DNA from: Polydactylus sextarius
Lineage: Eukaryota; Chordata; Actinopteri; Polynemidae
DNA: 64,000 nt
Assembly: GCA_016801845.1 (NCBI GenBank)
Contig: CM028906.1
Span: forward strand, 9,468,501-9,532,500
Reading direction: 5' to 3'
Shown here one piece after another: positions 11,901 to 26,900 of this stretch. The position numbers and the translations under genes are program-made. The notes beneath the pieces were generated by a model. That model was not told the DNA's origin. It saw only the letters and a list, made by a program, of their open reading frames with translations, and did not search any database. How positions within the stretch are numbered: position 1 is the stretch's first letter; each line of letters starts with the position of its first letter.

Positions 11901-14900
11901 GCAAAACCAGACATGCTATAGAGTTAAATCACATATGATAAAACAGTTTTGATGAACTGAATATTGTAAAAATATCTTTAAAGGAATATTGGGGAAAAAA
12001 CTGAATATCTCTTGGGGACTGGGATGAACTGGTTTAGTGCAAACAAATTTAATGGTACTGTAATTCTTTTTAATTGCTGAGCTCTAACTTGAACTTCAAA
12101 TACACAAATATCCTGTATCTTTAATTAAAAAGACAAGGAAACAAGTTAGTCATAGCTTACATATGATATCCAAATTAAGCTTTGTCAATGAAACAGGACT
12201 TGTACAATCTTTATACACCACTCTAACTGGATGTTTATCATTCTGTTGTGTTTGTATTAGGGTATTTATTGAACTCTTTGTCACAGTATATTTCTAAAAA
12301 CTTTATATTTTAATGATTTTCATAACACATCCCCAGCTTAATAATTTGTTGTCTCTTTGTGCATTGTTTATCCAAACAGTCCATGGATTACCTTGTTTTG
12401 TCTAATAGGAAAATGAGTGTAGTTGCAGCACAAATGAAAAGATTAGGTTCAAAGGGAATAAAGGAGAAACCACCAAAGTCAATAATTTTTAAACAAGATT
12501 ATGATCCATTAAGCAAAACTTCATTTCAATATATCACATTGAACAAAGCGAGACAGAGTGACTCATGAACGCACGATCAGCAGCTGTGTACTTAAGGCAA
12601 AAATAAACAAGTCATATTTCACACCGTTCTTCTCACTTGCTGTATTCCTGTGTGAACTGTAGATGGAGCCATCGCTTAATGGAAATCCATGAGTCTGGTT
12701 CAACAATGTCCATGTCAGGGTGGACTCAGGCCAGTGGGGAATTGCTGACATGCTTGAAATGACAACCAGGCTTTACGCAGTTAAAATAGCTGAAGGCCAC
12801 ACAGTTAACACAATTTAAAGGGAGGGGCTCAAGATGAGGCTCTCCCCATTTCTGCGGTGAATCCTCATAAATACTGGGAGTCAGAGGAATGAGCTGACAG
12901 CCTCCATCGTATTGCCTTCCCTCATCTGAGTGGCTTCAAGAGCAGCCAAGCAATTTACAGAGTCTTTAATGAAAGATCGCTTCCCACAATTCATCTTTTC
13001 AACTAAACTTCCTTGGTCAGGAGAAGACACTGATATCTGAGAATTCATCGTGCAGTTCATCATGTTTTGTCCATGTCTCTATGACAGAGGGCTTTTTCAC
13101 TCCACCCTCAACAGTGATACCAGAACCCTAGGCTCTGTGGCTTTGAAGGTTATCCACAAATGTGAATCACTGCTCCAGTCCAAATGTCAACATGTCCTTG
13201 TGCAAGATACTGATCCTGATATCAGCTGTTCCATTAGTGTGTGAAGATGAGCACTGTTTATAGATGATGATGGCTCTTGTCAGCACGTGAGGAGACATAC
13301 TGGGTCACTGGGTCATCCCACCATTGTCACTGGGTAAAAGTGACAATCATGAGATGCCCCTCCCTGACAAGCAGATCAGTACTCTGAAGGTTCTGACCTT
13401 ACTGACAGGAGGTGGAGAAGGTGACAATTATCCCCTATTTTAGCCAAACCCGTAAACTCCAAATCATCTTTGCAGCCACATCAGGGAGTAGCACCGGTTG
13501 TCTACTAATCAGAAAGTTTGTGATTTGATCTGTGGATCATCCAGACTGCATGTTGGTCCAGGTGTCCTTGGAAGCCCAAATTGTGCACACTGGTGTGTGT
13601 ATAGAAAACTGCTGCAAAGGTTCTGTATAATGTTTGTGGGAATGTGACTCACAGTATTAATAGCTTTGAGTGATCATAAAGGCTAGAAAATTGCTACATA
13701 AACGCAGTCCATTTACCATTTACTTCCCAGCACCTGGAACCAGGCTTGCATGTGTACAAATCAGTGGAGTTCCCCCTTTTTAAGCTCTTTGCATCCTTCA
13801 AAGAAAATGATCTTGTGACGTACAACCACATCTGAACACAAAAGTGCTTAGTTTTCCTTTACTAAATGATCCTTCTCTAAGGTGGGATGAAAAGCCTGTG
13901 ATCACGGCATCCTCCGGGCTATGATCCTGTGGCCTGTTTGATCTCATTTCAAGAAATCTATGTCTTTTGCACGTCTTTGTAGGCAGATATGATTAATCAC
14001 ACTCATGAGTTTAATGGCACACAAAGGTGGTCATGTAGTTGCTCTCAGTTTTACATTTGAAAGGATGGTGTCTGAAGAATGAAAAATCCAGAATGTGCTG
14101 GATTTTTAGGTTTGGAAAGTTATGAGACATTGTGAGAGGCCCTTCTGAAGCACATTAGGTTCTTTAGGACTTGGTTCAGTCTGAACATCAGCCTGATCAT
14201 GATGGCATGTGTGACTGCTGTGCAGCAGGCTACATCAGTAGACAACATCAGCTGACTTGTGCTAGACAAGAACAAGAATTAACTGGGAAGAGGTCAAGGA
14301 TCATCCACAGTTAAAGAATGATGTTCACATCTGACTCCAGAGTGTCTTTGATCAGAGACAGGATTAACATCCAACCACTTATACAACCATCCGTAAAGAC
14401 AAACACACCTCCAACTCCTTCCATTCAATGAGACACAATCTTTTACCCTTGTCTCTTTTTCTCCTTTTCCAGTGTTTGCTTCATTACACCTCCAATAGCA
14501 TCGTGATGGAGTAGCTAGAAATCACTACATGGATGGTTGATGGCAACAGATGAGGCCCAGAGGCTGCTTGGTATGGTCAAGGTGTCAGTAGAGCAGCAGC
14601 TTCAGTGGCCTGTGTGTGTTGACGTAGAATGAGTTCAAGCATTGACTTGTGCAGAAATCCTGTTCAGACAACTGGACTGATCACTGGACTGATCACAAGA
14701 TATGTGGCTAAAAAATGCTCTGTGTAGACACACTGTTAGATCCACACTGAGTTAGAGTAGACAACATCTTCAACAAATCCTGGCAGTACATTTACAGTGA
14801 AATATATTTCACAACCCTGACTGCACCCAATGTTCTTGTATCGCAGGCAAAATAAAATATCAAATAAATAAAATATAAAATATCAAGTCCTTGTGAAGTT

Positions 14901-17900
14901 GATACATGCTTATGTCTGAAAGATGATATTTTCACAAAGATCTTGTATACAGATCTAACAGATCAGAGTTCTAATCTTGATTGTGACTAAAAACCCAATG
15001 TTAAGTCTGCAAGTGATTATCTTGTGTGCAGTGTTAACAACTTGTGTTCACATTGGATTATCTCGAGCTCACCACAGCTACGCACAAAATTATCACCATG
15101 TATGCACGAATCATTGTTAAGATAACATGTGGGTAAAACATTTGCAGCTAGTCTTCACATATTATTCACTCATCATCTTTTACTCAGGGGTCGCTGTGGG
15201 TCAACATGGTCATTTATCAAGCTTTTGGGCCATAAGTATTAAATCCATGCCAATAGACAACCCCAATATTTTAGACTTTAAGATTTGAATGTGAGCATGT
15301 ATGTTTGTTTGTCTCTGTGTTAAACTAGACCCGTTCTCTAGGGTGTAAACTGCCCACACCCAACTTCTGTAAACACAGTGTGTGAAGGTGGTTGTTTGGC
15401 GTAAGTGTGTGCAGTGTGCTGTTAATGTTATGGCTTGCGTGTCCACTAACTTGTCAAAGTTGATGAGCCAGATTGTGACCTCAGCTGGCGCCGCCTGGTC
15501 CCAGTGTATGGTGTAGCCTTTGGCTAACATGATCACCGGCTGGAACTGCTGGTAGTGTTTTCTCTTTCCCAGAGCGCCTTCTAGTGTCAGAGGATGCTCA
15601 TGGTACTCGTCCCTCACTATGTGCATGTTCAGGTTGGCAGGGTTTCGTGTCTGGACGTAGATCTGATAGGAACATGACCACAGAGTTAGGGAGCTTGCTG
15701 TGGACTAAAAACCTCATGTTTAACACACACAGATCATGTAACCAAACAGGGTGTAATAGAAGCTAACAGAAGCGCGTGAGGGGTGATCTGCTCACACACC
15801 TGTGCATAGTTGCCGCTGCAGATGGCAGCCTTCCAGTCAGGCACATCGATGCAGTCGGGGTGACGGAGCAACCAGTTGTCCTCTTTAACCAGGTAGGCTC
15901 CAGGATACTCGCTGACTGAGCCATCAATATCGTGGAAGATTGTTGTCTTGTCGCCATCCATCTCCATCTTATTAAACCAGGGACCCGGTTCCCCAAAAAA
16001 CACACGAGATGTGATCTACAGCCCATGGACAGAGAAATAGAGATAGACAGTCATTTCACTCTGTTCCAAATTTCTGCTTCAGTCTAAATAACATTAAAAA
16101 TGCAGTCAAAGTTCTACAAAAAATTACTTTTTTTTTAAAGGATTACATTAGCTTGATCCGATGTTTATCTTTTATACTTAACAGAAATGGTGATGGTGAC
16201 AGCTCAAAATGCTTAAAATTAATTAATCTCTTTTCACTGGAATTTCTCTTTTGATACGAAGTTTTTTTTTTTTTAAAGAATCCGTTCAACGGGTACTTTG
16301 ATATGCTCGATGAATTATTTTACACAGCAAGGGCTTTTCTAAACCAACTAAATTAAAAATTAGAGTATAATTAATTTCAGATACTTTTCCGGGCCTGACT
16401 TCCCTCAGGCCTGAGTTTTTTTTGTTTTTTTTTCATTTTCTTGCGTTTTCTTGCACTGAGAAAAAGTTGCCTTCACATAAATGAAAAAGCACCAATGTGG
16501 CACAGTTGTGCAGTCTCGTCCAAACTGGAGATTACTAAATTATTAGATCAATTTTTCTGATGTGGGTCTTATCAACGGTCTGTATTTTAAAATGTTTTAA
16601 ATGTTAAATGTTAAAAAAAAATAGTCAACACATCACCTCAAGGTAATTCGTTTGATTTTAAGTTCTTCATCTTTGGTGCATTTCTTTGCATGAAAACATT
16701 TGCGCCACAGTGCCTCTAATGGTCAAAACCTCCATGCTCACATAGAGCTCACTTGTCATATTTAAACTTCCTACTCTAGTGATACTGATATTCTTCCCAT
16801 TTTCTTTTACTGTCAAAGTAAAGTGCACTCAGATTAATCAGGAGCAGATGTTTTGAATGTTTTACACAGGTAAGCTGACTCACAGGCACATGGTCAAAGG
16901 TGATGTCAGTGACATTATTGTTGGGACAACTCTGCCATGAGTTGTTGAGCCTGAAGCCGAAGGCACTGGTGTGCCGTCCGTCGAGTGCTGTGTATTTCCG
17001 AAATGTACAGTTCTGCACGTTGATGGGTCCATCGTAGATCTGCATACCCCGGATTGGAAAATCTCTGCAGAGAAACACACATATACAAATAAATTGGATT
17101 TCCTGAAAAAGATTAGAAATGGTAGACAGGGGTGACGTGGGAGGAAACGAAAAAAGAATCAGACTCATCATTCTAGTCAGTTCAGAATCTGGCTAATTTT
17201 GAATACAGATCGTGGAGAAGAACAGACTTTCATCATTGAAATATTTCACTTAAGTGAGAGATGAATTAATGACTAAAGTCAGTCACTGAAGTGCAAACGG
17301 TGGCTGGTCTGTCACTGACAGGAAGACAGGAAGATAAAAGCTATAAAACTTAACCAAATTATTAATCACTCCTTGAACTCAAAGGTCCTAATGTTTTGTT
17401 TTTTTGCTGCCAACTGTGGTTTGTTGTGACAATAGGTGGGGGTGATGAGTGCTTGCCAACAGCCCTGGTCAACATTGCATGTAAAAGACAAATGGTTCTA
17501 ATTTGAAACTACCTTTACTGCCACTTGTTGATCAGTGCATGTGCAAAAAATGAAAACAAAATGACAGTCCCCTCTTGTGGACTGTCATTTTACTTACTGT
17601 ACAAAACTTACTGTGCTATATGTAAGTTTTCTCTGTTGCTGAATGTAGATGGAAGTGATTGTTGCTCACTAAGAACTTTAGTTTTTGCTGCATTTACAAG
17701 AAAAGAGGTTATTAAATAATCCCTGAGTCATGCTAATTCTTCAGGGCAGTCTGTGACTCTACTGGAAGGTGACAACATGGAATTAGCTGGTTAACAAGCA
17801 AACTTCAGTAGACACAAAGAAGTGAGAAACAGAAGCAAATTGAGAGTTAACATTGGTGTGATTTTCCAGTGGCGACAAAAGGAATAAAGTTTGATGCTGA

Positions 17901-20900
17901 GCTCTAGCAGCTATACTGCTGAGTAAAGGGCTAAGTAGCAATGGAGCAACTTGAACATAGCTCCAGAAATGATCACCAATTGTGCAGTTACCCTAAGCTC
18001 TAAGCCATTTCATCTAATTGTTTTGCTTTTATTAGCCACCACTTTACTGCTTTGGCTCACCAAACACACAAGATTAACAGATAGCAGAATACTGTGAGTC
18101 ATTTTGCAGCTAAAGAACAAGATATTTTTCTCAGGCATTGGTGGAAACAATAACAACTAAAAGCCTCATATAATTCATAAGGTGATAATAGAGCAAGTGT
18201 AATGTAATGTGTGTCAAGGTTTGTTGAGGGGTTTCAATAATACTGACTCCCATTTACGTCTTCAAGGGTATGACTCATTAGCTAGTTGCCAATATAAATT
18301 TGACACCAAAACAACGAGGCAACATCCTTCAAATAATACAGCCAGTTGTTCTATTTAAAATGATTCATTTGTACAAGGCTATCTACACTGTAACATACTT
18401 CAGGTAATGTGCCATGCTGAACTAAATGTCATCCAAAAATGTGTCCAATTTCAGAAATCTATCTGATGTGTTTAGAGTCAGACACCCGTAAGAGGTGGTG
18501 CAGTGAAAAAAAGGAAGACTATCAACCACAATTCACATCATGGTATTTTTGGAGTAGGAAAGAGAATTTCTTGCCATAGATACTAATGAAAATCCTTCAT
18601 ATCCAGCAGCCCTCATCAGATACTTGGTGCTGCACAGCATGAGAATACTTTCGCAATGGTGTTCCCGAGTTCATCTGGTTGCATCAAAGAATGTCAGGCT
18701 AAAGACGAAGCATCCAGACAAAAGCCCTTTATGTGGAGTTCTCTTTTTCCCACACAATAAAGGAATCTCTAGTAATATTGCTATTGAGACATTCCTTCTT
18801 TATTCTGCCAAGTAGGCCGGGGCATGGGACTGATTTTTAGCATACCAAGTCTGGCTCTCACACATACCAGCCTCTGTTTGACTGTTACTCCACCCAAAAA
18901 TCTATCTTTGGGGTATTAAATCCTTGGGCTTGAAAAGTGGCAGTCAAATGTTCTCTCTTTCACAAAGAAAGGCACCAGTGGTAAATTCACGCCAGTTAAA
19001 AAACAATATATCTGCAACATGTTACTATGGTGGAGAGAAAAATCTGTAGCATCTATTTTCACTGCCCATATATCTACAATATTAGTATGTTGTAATACAT
19101 AGTTTACATAATGTGAGACAGACAAGGTATATGTAGTCATATGTTATTGTTTATATCACAATGAACATGTTTACTTGCACCAGTATCTTGGATTTGCTTA
19201 TTCTAGTTTTGTTCACAAGTGTTTTTTAAAGAATGTGCTATAATTCAGCTCAGTGGGCTCATGACTCATGGATTATGGTTATCTCTAACCCACTACACAC
19301 TGATGATATGCCATCTGGCAATTTGAAATTTAGATTGTGGCCCAAAGGCACTTCAACATTGTGTCTCAAAAGGCTGGGGACTCAATTGACCTTCAGTCAA
19401 GTGACTCCTCCACATCCTGTGAATCTGATATTTCTGTACTGTTAAAGTTAACCAGTTTATTACTGACGATCTGTCTTTTTGGATACCTGAACTACCAGTT
19501 TATAAGATAACCAGAATAACATTGTACATGAAAACACACTTGATATATACTATTGTCTTTAGTCACCTGATGTTGCTGAAAATATGACTAGCAATGAGAG
19601 CCTGTCAAAAACCAAAAAAAAAAAAAAAAAAAAAAAAAGAGCTTAAAGGCAAGAACTGTCACTTACACTCCTCGTGGCAGGGTCCTGTCGGTGAGGTCAG
19701 TACCTCCAGGGCCCCAGATCCGGTGGTCAGGGATGAGCATCCCACGGTTGTCACTTTCACCCACAAAGAGTGAGTTCTTCACCTGTTGACGGGAGCCGTC
19801 ATCGTCTGGAAACGTCCCTCCACTGCACACATACAAACATAGAGAGAGTTAAAGTGTGGTCTGTAGTAGAGTGCTGAAACAGGTATTGCTCTTATTTCCT
19901 TATTTATAAGTTCACTTAATGTGGAACATCAATGGTTGTGATGAAAATATAGACTGGTCTAGCTAACAAATGAGCTCTAAGAACACTAAAAAAAGAAGAA
20001 CAATTATTTTTTTTGGAAAAGATTAAAATTATAAATCTTCATATTATTTCAGTTCTATTTATAAATCATTTCCTCAGACTTTAATGATGCGGTTGCTGAA
20101 GTGGAAAATCAGAAACCTGAAAGCTCAGAGCATTGTGAATAATGAATGTTAAGCATTATTCTGCAGCATTCCTCTGAGTCAACAGGGTGGGATGGAGCTT
20201 TGAAGGTACATGATGTACATCTATCAGCCAGTTTAACTGCACCTTAGCTGAACCTAGCTATTAAATGGTTTAAGCCATAGCTGGACTAGCTACCTATACA
20301 TACATTTAACAATCTTTGTCTGTATTGTGTTAAGGCACAGCAGCAGACCTGGATGGCTTCTGGAGCAGGTGTATTGTCTATTTTTTAATTTATCTATGTA
20401 CAATTTTACTGCTTGTATTCAGTCCCTCCTTATTTGTATCTCACCCTCATTATTCAAGTGGAAGTAATAGGAGGAACCAACAGTTCTTAGTGCTCTTTTG
20501 TCAGCAAAAGCAACAATAATCCTGGTAATTAAAGGGGAACTCCACCAATTTCATACACAATGATCATTTTACATGTCGTGGTTAACGCCACATGGCATGT
20601 CAAAACAGCTGTGTGATATTTTCAGTGGTTCTTTGTTATGTCTGAGAACATAAATGTGACAATAACATTAGAGTGGTTACTGTTTGGGTTCTTGGAGAAC
20701 AAAAAAACTTATGTTACAAATGAGAGAATGGTGTCCAAGGTGGGCATTATCATGCAAGGAGGAGAGGAGATGAGCGAAGGGATCCAGTCTTTTTGGCACC
20801 TGATCCACACCAGAGACTAAAAGCCATGATGTCTCGGACTCTTAACTCTCAAAATACAGACTTAGTAAGTAATACTAAAAAACTGGAATCACATCTGTGT

Positions 20901-23900
20901 GTGCCTATCACACCCATGCACAACTTAAACTCCTTTTAGATGTATTTCCATTAAGGTCATGCCTACATTAAAGCTGTTACATTTTTTGTGTCCACGTTAA
21001 AACAGTTTGCCTTTGTAGAGAAAAACCTGGACAACAGAAAAATAGTAACATCTCTTCTCCAATGCCACTGCTAACTTTATCACTGGAAGACAGACAGGTA
21101 CACTCACATAGCACCAGTATTACATCATGACTCACATAACGCGCACAAGAGCCAGCCACCTGACCCTTTCATTGCTTTGAGTCTGTGACAAGTTAATGAC
21201 AATCAGCTTCATGACTATGTAAAATGAATGATCACAGCAACAGCTAGACTGTTACTGGGCGTCTACAGTCAGTAACTTTGCCAAACGATAGATGGCACAA
21301 GCCCCATTCACTCTCCTACAGCTGGCTGTGATCATTGACACTGGTTTTTAAATGCAGCCAAATTCACAATGTAATTGTTCTCATTTACATATTTCTCTGT
21401 CTCTTTTGTCAGACACTAGAATGAGTATGAAACATTCATTTATTGGGCTGCTTTATGTCATCCATACAAACTGAAACAAACACCAAGCTGGCGTTTTAAG
21501 ATGCAAAGACTGTTGAAAAGTTCTTTTTTTTAAATAACTCTAGAGGTGGTGGCTTACCTTGCCAGAGTGAGGCCAATACCGTTATCAGCAAATCTAAACA
21601 AGAAAAAAGAGAATATTATTGTTGCGACAGTAACAGATGGCTCTTGGGAAAACGAAAACACACACACACACACACACACACATACACACACACACAACAC
21701 ACACAAACACACACACATGAATAAATGAGTATGAAGCAGATAACAGGTTATTATTAGACAGGAATGGGATTCTCTCTTTCATCTCTCTAAAAATTTGCAG
21801 AAAAAACATCTTGTGTTGTCTCAGACTCTTAACGATTTTTGACTGCATTCACAGTTGAAAGTTGACAAACTTTACACAGAAGATAGTAAACTGTGGCCAT
21901 AAATGGGAGAACGCGGTCAATGAAAATACTTAAAGCATGATTGACTGGTATGAAGGACGCAAAGTTTGCTGCCTCAACAGAAATCCAGATTCTTTAGACC
22001 ATTTTACATAGTCTCAGTCTTCAGCTGTCTTCAGCTGTACTGGTGAATCTGTGTTCACTGCAGTCTCAGATCTCTGTTCTTCACCGAGAGGAGTGAAACC
22101 ATTGCGGCCTTCTGCTGTTGTAGCTTTAGCTACCTCAATGTTGGACAAGTTCCCAGAACTACTAATTGCTCAAGAGATCAGAAGTATACTTAACACTCAA
22201 ACAAGCCTGTCTTAAACTAACAATTGTTTACCCTGTTTTTATGTTTGAGGTGAACATTATCTAAAGCTCCTGGCCTGTATCTGCAGAATTCTGTGCTTTG
22301 GACTGCTGATTGGTTGATTACATAACTACATAAAAAACCAGGTGATTCCAGGTGTTCCAGATAAAGTGCTTGGTGATTGTATATTTACTCATGTATTTAC
22401 TTTTAGATCTATACATGCAGGTACTACTTACTGGCAATCATCCAACCAGACATCCCCTCCTCTCAGCCAGGCTCCATGGTCCTGGTTCTTATAGGCTACA
22501 AAATGATGGATGAGAGCAGGGACTCTGGGTTTGAAGGGATCTGCATCCTGGTGGGGACCATACCTAAAAAAACACAGTTTGAAATTGATATATGTTGTAG
22601 TGAGGGTTTCACACTTGTACAGTATGTCTAGAGGTAAAGTTACTCCCACTTAAAATTGTATTCCTTCAGGTTACAGTCAGGTATATTTCCCATTTGAAAT
22701 GAAACAACCACAAACAAATGATGTACTCTAATCCTACCCTGTTAGAAATACAACAAAAGAGGAGTGGCTTGTGCATCTGTTTGCAGAGCCATTAAACAAG
22801 AGAAGATTCTTCAAGTTACATTATTTTCATGAGGAAAATCAACAGGTAGTTGACGTCCTGTTTTTCTAGTCTGTCTCCAGATGCTCATATAACAGTTGAG
22901 CTGATAGTGAGCACTATGTGTTGTTGGTGGTGTGTCTTATCTCATCTTGTGAATATTTTTTTGAGTCATTGTTTTGAATATTTAATAGTTTTAATAACAC
23001 TCTAGTCACAGCCCCACAATGTGTCCTCATACTGATAACACAAATATCAGAGCTTGGCTTCTCAGTCACGTATAAATCCCACTATTTTTTGGTTCCAGTG
23101 TTCAACTAATTCATTTTTTTTTCCATTTCAATTTTTTATGATAATTCATTAAGCCTCTTGACTCTGAATGTATCTAGAGAGGCTGCTCTGCTGAACTTTT
23201 ATTTACATATGCATATGGAAAGATATCACACTTTCATAGTTAGCTTACAATATTGTGCAAGGATATTTAATGACATATAATTGTATTTTTCTTCCTAGTC
23301 CCATTTAGGCAGATTTACATATAAGGCCTTAATTTATATTTCTGAAGGAATACGGGTCTGATTTAAATTAGTCAATATCTGCTCAATGAACACAGTATTG
23401 GTGAAGATCAAATTACAATACTCTATGGACAACAGTATGGAGATTTTTGCGTTAGAATACTGTTATTGTTTTCTTCTTTTGGGAAATACTCTTTGCTCTA
23501 GTTTGACCCCATTTTGGATGCAAAATTGCTTGACTTGGCCTGTTATTGTAAAAATATTGAAGATGATAATTTTACTGTTAAGTGTTAGATTTTTTTTTAA
23601 CTCAACAGTCTTCCGTTATGCTGTTTGTGCTCAGTCAGAACAGCTTTCCATTATAAGTTGCTTTTGGTCACTTTTTTTTAGACGAGGGAGGCAATCCATG
23701 AGAAAACTCTGAGAAAGTCAAGATGTTCCCACTTTGAAGAGCATCACTATGCTGAGAGGGAGTGGTTGTGTAGAGGGTGTATTCATACTGAAATGTTGAG
23801 GTCAGGATGACGCACTGGTTCTTTCACACTGTCCACATGGGACTATCTGTTTCTCAGCCTGGTATTCTAGTCTTGCACTTTCACTTGACTTGATTTCAAT

Positions 23901-26900
23901 GTAACCGACTTCTACTTGAGTAAGATTTAAAGTGACACTACCGGCTGTTGTCTATTTATTATCCCAAACACCACCATTTGTCAGCTACAAAACATCAACA
24001 GGAAACATGATCATTGCAGACTGCAGATCCATCATGGTGAATTATACTGGGTGTGATATGAATCGGCTTGTCATGCAGGGTGTTTGCTATGGGGTGAGGA
24101 GATTTAAAGGGCTGAGGAGTCTGACCTGGCTCCAATCAGAGACAAGAAGGGTCTCTTGTCCTTGTCATTAGCCATGGTGGTCTTTACTCCATTGTCAAGG
24201 ATCATTCCAGCCTGGAACAGAAAGAAAGATGAGGCATATGTTAAGCAGTATAAGATACTAAACTCAAATAATGAAGATTTTAGTGTTAAAATTTAGTATT
24301 AAAAACAAGTTCCTTGTCAAAGACAGAGGTCAGGTGTTGAGGTCATCCTGAAGGAAATGACCTGATATGTTGTCTGTAAAAGCAACTTAGTATGACCCTT
24401 ATCAGGTGTGTCCAGACTAAACATGAAACAAACGTTCACATGGCACAATGGTATACTATAATATATTATTGTAATATATATAATATTTATAATATAGCAT
24501 TCATTATAAATAACTATATATAATGAAGTCAAGGCTAAGACATGAATAGCCACAAATTCCCTGTGGGTGATGTGAATAGGCACGTCCACTTGAAATGAAA
24601 ATATTCTAACTTAAAATTTAGCTTGATGCTTTGTTGCAAAGGTTTAATAGCATTGAAGTTCTGTTGATGTCACTGAGAATCAGAAATGGAGGACTAAGTC
24701 TGCAGTCGGTTGGAATGGATTACTTTAACAGACTCCAACGGTCATTTTATAACTTTAACTACATGTTTATTTTCAGTACCTATGGTTACTGAGGGCTAGA
24801 TTAGTCCAATGGGTCATATCTGAAGATAGGGAAAAGTAACATATATGGCTGTTTAGGCGAAAAAACTCAGAATCAGACAGAAATATTCTCTCCAATGGCA
24901 ACTGATCCTAATATATGAATTTCATTAATACACTCTGACACTCTGAAGGATTACAACTTAAGTTGCACTCTGGTTCTAAGAGAATAGAAATCATTAAATA
25001 ATTATTACATAAGTGTTGTTTCCTCCTTTCATGAAGCAGGATTATTTGAGTCACTTTGTGTAATACTATTTATTCAATCACTAAATCAGGCTCAGTAGCA
25101 CAGGACTTAACACGTTTCCCTCTGTGGTCTTTTCCAGACACATGGTGAGCAGCTGAGCATCAGGTCTGAATTAGCAGCAGTGCACAGAGAAGAAATCAAA
25201 TGCAGCTGCTCTCATTTACATCACCAGTCTTAATGAATGTCCTCCTCCAAAATGTTTTGGCCCCAGCAGAGTATGTGGTGGGGGGTTTTCTGCACTGGTA
25301 GTGAAATGTCAATTTCAATACCAGTTGTTGTTATCTCAGATAATATCATCGTGGGGAACTGAAACTTTAAATAACCAGGCTTGTGTGTGCAGCAGATTAA
25401 GGCTTCATTAAGGTGTTTTTGATCACAAGATAGCAACAAGGAACTGAGTGCAACACAGCTTTGCTGCAGGATCAAGCTTATATGATTAAAATGTTGGCTA
25501 ACATTGCTACTTTAAATGTCAAACCTTCAGTGTGTTGTCTTTTTAACAGGTTATGGTTCAATCCCTGGCTCATCTAGTTCACAAGCCAAAATGCCATTGA
25601 TACGGAACCACTAATACCACTGGATGACATGTTGCATGAGGCAAGAGAAGCTGTAGTATAAATGCAGTCCAAGGAAATATTTCCATGCCTGGCAACATTA
25701 GTAACCTAGTAAGTTAGCATATTATCAACTAATGACTCTGAATGTGAGCTTACAAGTAACAGTATAACAATCCTTATGGTGAGAGTGTTACCAGCTCTGG
25801 ATCAGGATCTAGAGTACTGTTTGTCTGGCTATGTCATGCTTAGTCTTCCCTGATCCCCAAGTCCTTCTCCTGTGTAAAGTAAAAATACAACTGATATACT
25901 GTCTTATATTATTATTATTTTTCTTTTGTCAGGGACTTTCACACTTGGCAGCAGTGGCAACGGGGGTAATGAAACTTGGCCCAGTAGAGGGTCAATTACC
26001 AGTTTTCTCATCCTGCAGAAACACAGCAGCTTCCTATTGAGCCCAATGTTCACTCTCCTGTGAGCTCTGGCTTACTGTCTACTAACTCCTGATGGAAAAA
26101 TATCTGGCTCTATAGCTACTACATGTGCAACTTGCTTGCTTCATTTTGTTTTTTACCCAGCTCTTTGTTGTTTGATGGTGAGTAAGAAGTGTACACTTTG
26201 CTTAGTTGCTCTGTGTGTTGTATAGTTCAAACTCAGAACCATCTTTTTCTATACATCAATCGGCTACAGAATTAAAATCACCAGCCAAATATTGTGCAGG
26301 ATCCTTTGATAATGTTAAAGGTGACAGAGAATCAAAAACCATGTTTACCTCGTCTTTGTTGAAGAGCAGTAATCCACCCAAAGATCTTAAAAAGATCATC
26401 TTAAAAAGATCATCTTAAAAAGATCATCTTAAAAAGATGACCAATATTAATAATTTCACCTTTCTATGTAATTTATGTGGCTGTTCTGTGTGTAGTCAAT
26501 GTGTAAACTAGAAAATAAAGTAATAAGCTCAAAGACAGTCAGGGCTGTTAAGAGCTACTTTTTTATTTTATTTTAGATTATAGATAAATGTCCAGTGTTT
26601 GATTAAGTGAAGATTTAAAAATTTAAAGAACAACCAGTCTGGAAACATTCAGCATAACTTCCATCAAAGTAAAATTGAAAATACTGGTAATGATAGACGT
26701 CACCCTCAGCCATTTAGTTTCTTCAAAACAAAGTCGCCATCACTGTGTAGCTTCAACCTGCAGCCCTGCCATGACCTTCTCTCTCACAAACACCCTGGGG
26801 TGGCAGCCTGACATGAGTTATGCTCCCATTAGGATGATCCAAATTCAAAGTGAAGAGTGGAAGGAAAGATTGAGATGGGGGAGAGAAAAGAGATCACGGT

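Larger units (their letters stand above)
11852..15450 (-). other. cemip: cemip intron with degraded repeat copies
   Basis: 3.6-kb intron. Two copies of a teleost repeat are listed separately (13140-13250, 13490-13730). The direct repeat actggactgatc lies twice at about 14670-14697. No coding signal. Confidence 0.55.
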
